DNA of 5,894 nucleotides, taken from Clostridia bacterium (GTDB lineage Bacteria; Bacillota_A; Clostridia; Oscillospirales; CAG-272). Within the stretch, counting starts at the first letter, position 1, and each line of letters opens with the position of its first letter. Under the pieces are notes generated by a model. It was not told the origin of the DNA, searched no databases, and saw only the letters and a program-made list of their open reading frames with translations. Below, one piece after another: positions 5,673 through 5,894 of the stretch. Where the stretch lies: assembly GCA_017547395.1 (NCBI GenBank), contig JAFYPS010000116.1, positions 1 through 5,894 of the forward strand, written 5' to 3'. Position numbers and translations under genes: made by a program.

Positions 5673-5894
5673 ATGAAGATGGTTAAAAGATTTTGCGCGT
5701 ACTACAAACCATATTTAAAGACTTTTACGCTGGACATGCTTTGTGCACTTGGTGTTGCTCTTTGCAACCTTGTTTATCCGAAGCTTACTGGTCTTATGAT
5801 TGACGATTATATTGTAAACGGCAAGGTTAAGCTCATACTTATTCTTGCGGCGGTTCTGGTGGTGCTTTACATTGCCAAAAAGTCTATGAACTAT
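5673..5894 (+). CDS. ABC exporter, N-terminal transmembrane part (cut by window edge)
   Basis: 74 codons open to the right edge: MKMVKRFCAYYKPYLKTF, then a hydrophobic stretch (about 19-40), the segment PKLTGLMIDDYIVNGK and a second hydrophobic stretch (about 53-68). The YYKPY...F..D pattern, followed by a first transmembrane helix, a Leu/Pro-rich end and an IDDYI loop, is typical of half-size, MsbA/LmrA-type exporters with fused membrane and ATPase domains. No ATPase motif is in the window, so the family call rests on the N-terminus alone and the substrate is unknown. ATG 5673 is chosen because GAGAGG lies 11 nt upstream; the ATG at 5679 would be 17 nt away. It is transcribed divergently from tsaE, from its own promoter. 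Confidence 0.8.
   Translation, partial: MKMVKRFCAYYKPYLKTFTLDMLCALGVALCNLVYPKLTGLMIDDYIVNGKVKLILILAAVLVVLYIAKKSMNY

Overview
The window looks like chromosomal housekeeping DNA from an anaerobic Firmicute, probably a gut-type clostridium (Oscillospiraceae-like). That is an inference from three things: a glmS ribozyme, which is found mainly in Firmicutes; GGAGG-type ribosome binding sites ahead of nearly every gene; and a consensus sigma-A promoter. I see no phage, transposase, CRISPR, tRNA or rRNA sequence.

Layout: about 5.5 kb is one block of genes on the minus strand, read from right to left: tsaE, tsaB, a 101-nt gap with a hairpin, an RpiB/LacAB-family isomerase, a stand-alone GlmU-type acetyltransferase, glmM, a 245-nt leader holding a glmS ribozyme, and glmS. 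The window's left edge cuts glmS about 100 codons before its usual end. Two of the junctions overlap (ATGA between tsaE and tsaB, TAATG between the isomerase and the acetyltransferase), and one gap is 19 nt. At the right end a 139-nt divergent region separates tsaE from the start of a plus-strand ABC exporter, which has its own near-perfect promoter.

Function: TsaE and TsaB belong to the machinery for the t6A modification of tRNA, but the usual partners TsaD and RimI are not in the window. GlmS makes glucosamine-6-P, GlmM converts it to glucosamine-1-P, and the GlmU-like protein keeps the residues GlmU uses to acetylate glucosamine-1-P, so three of the four steps to UDP-GlcNAc are plausibly encoded here. 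The uridylyltransferase step is not. The ribozyme should cut the RNA between glmM and glmS when glucosamine-6-P is abundant, shutting off glmS while leaving glmM and the upstream genes intact.

Most of this is known biology. The points worth checking are the RNA structures around the ribozyme (a hairpin ending one base before the cut site, an internal repeat, and a possible alternative fold at its 3' side), the unusual active-site motifs of the RpiB-like protein, the GlmU acetyltransferase without its pyrophosphorylase half, and a plus-strand terminator-like hairpin between tsaB and the isomerase gene that looks like a repeat-element remnant.
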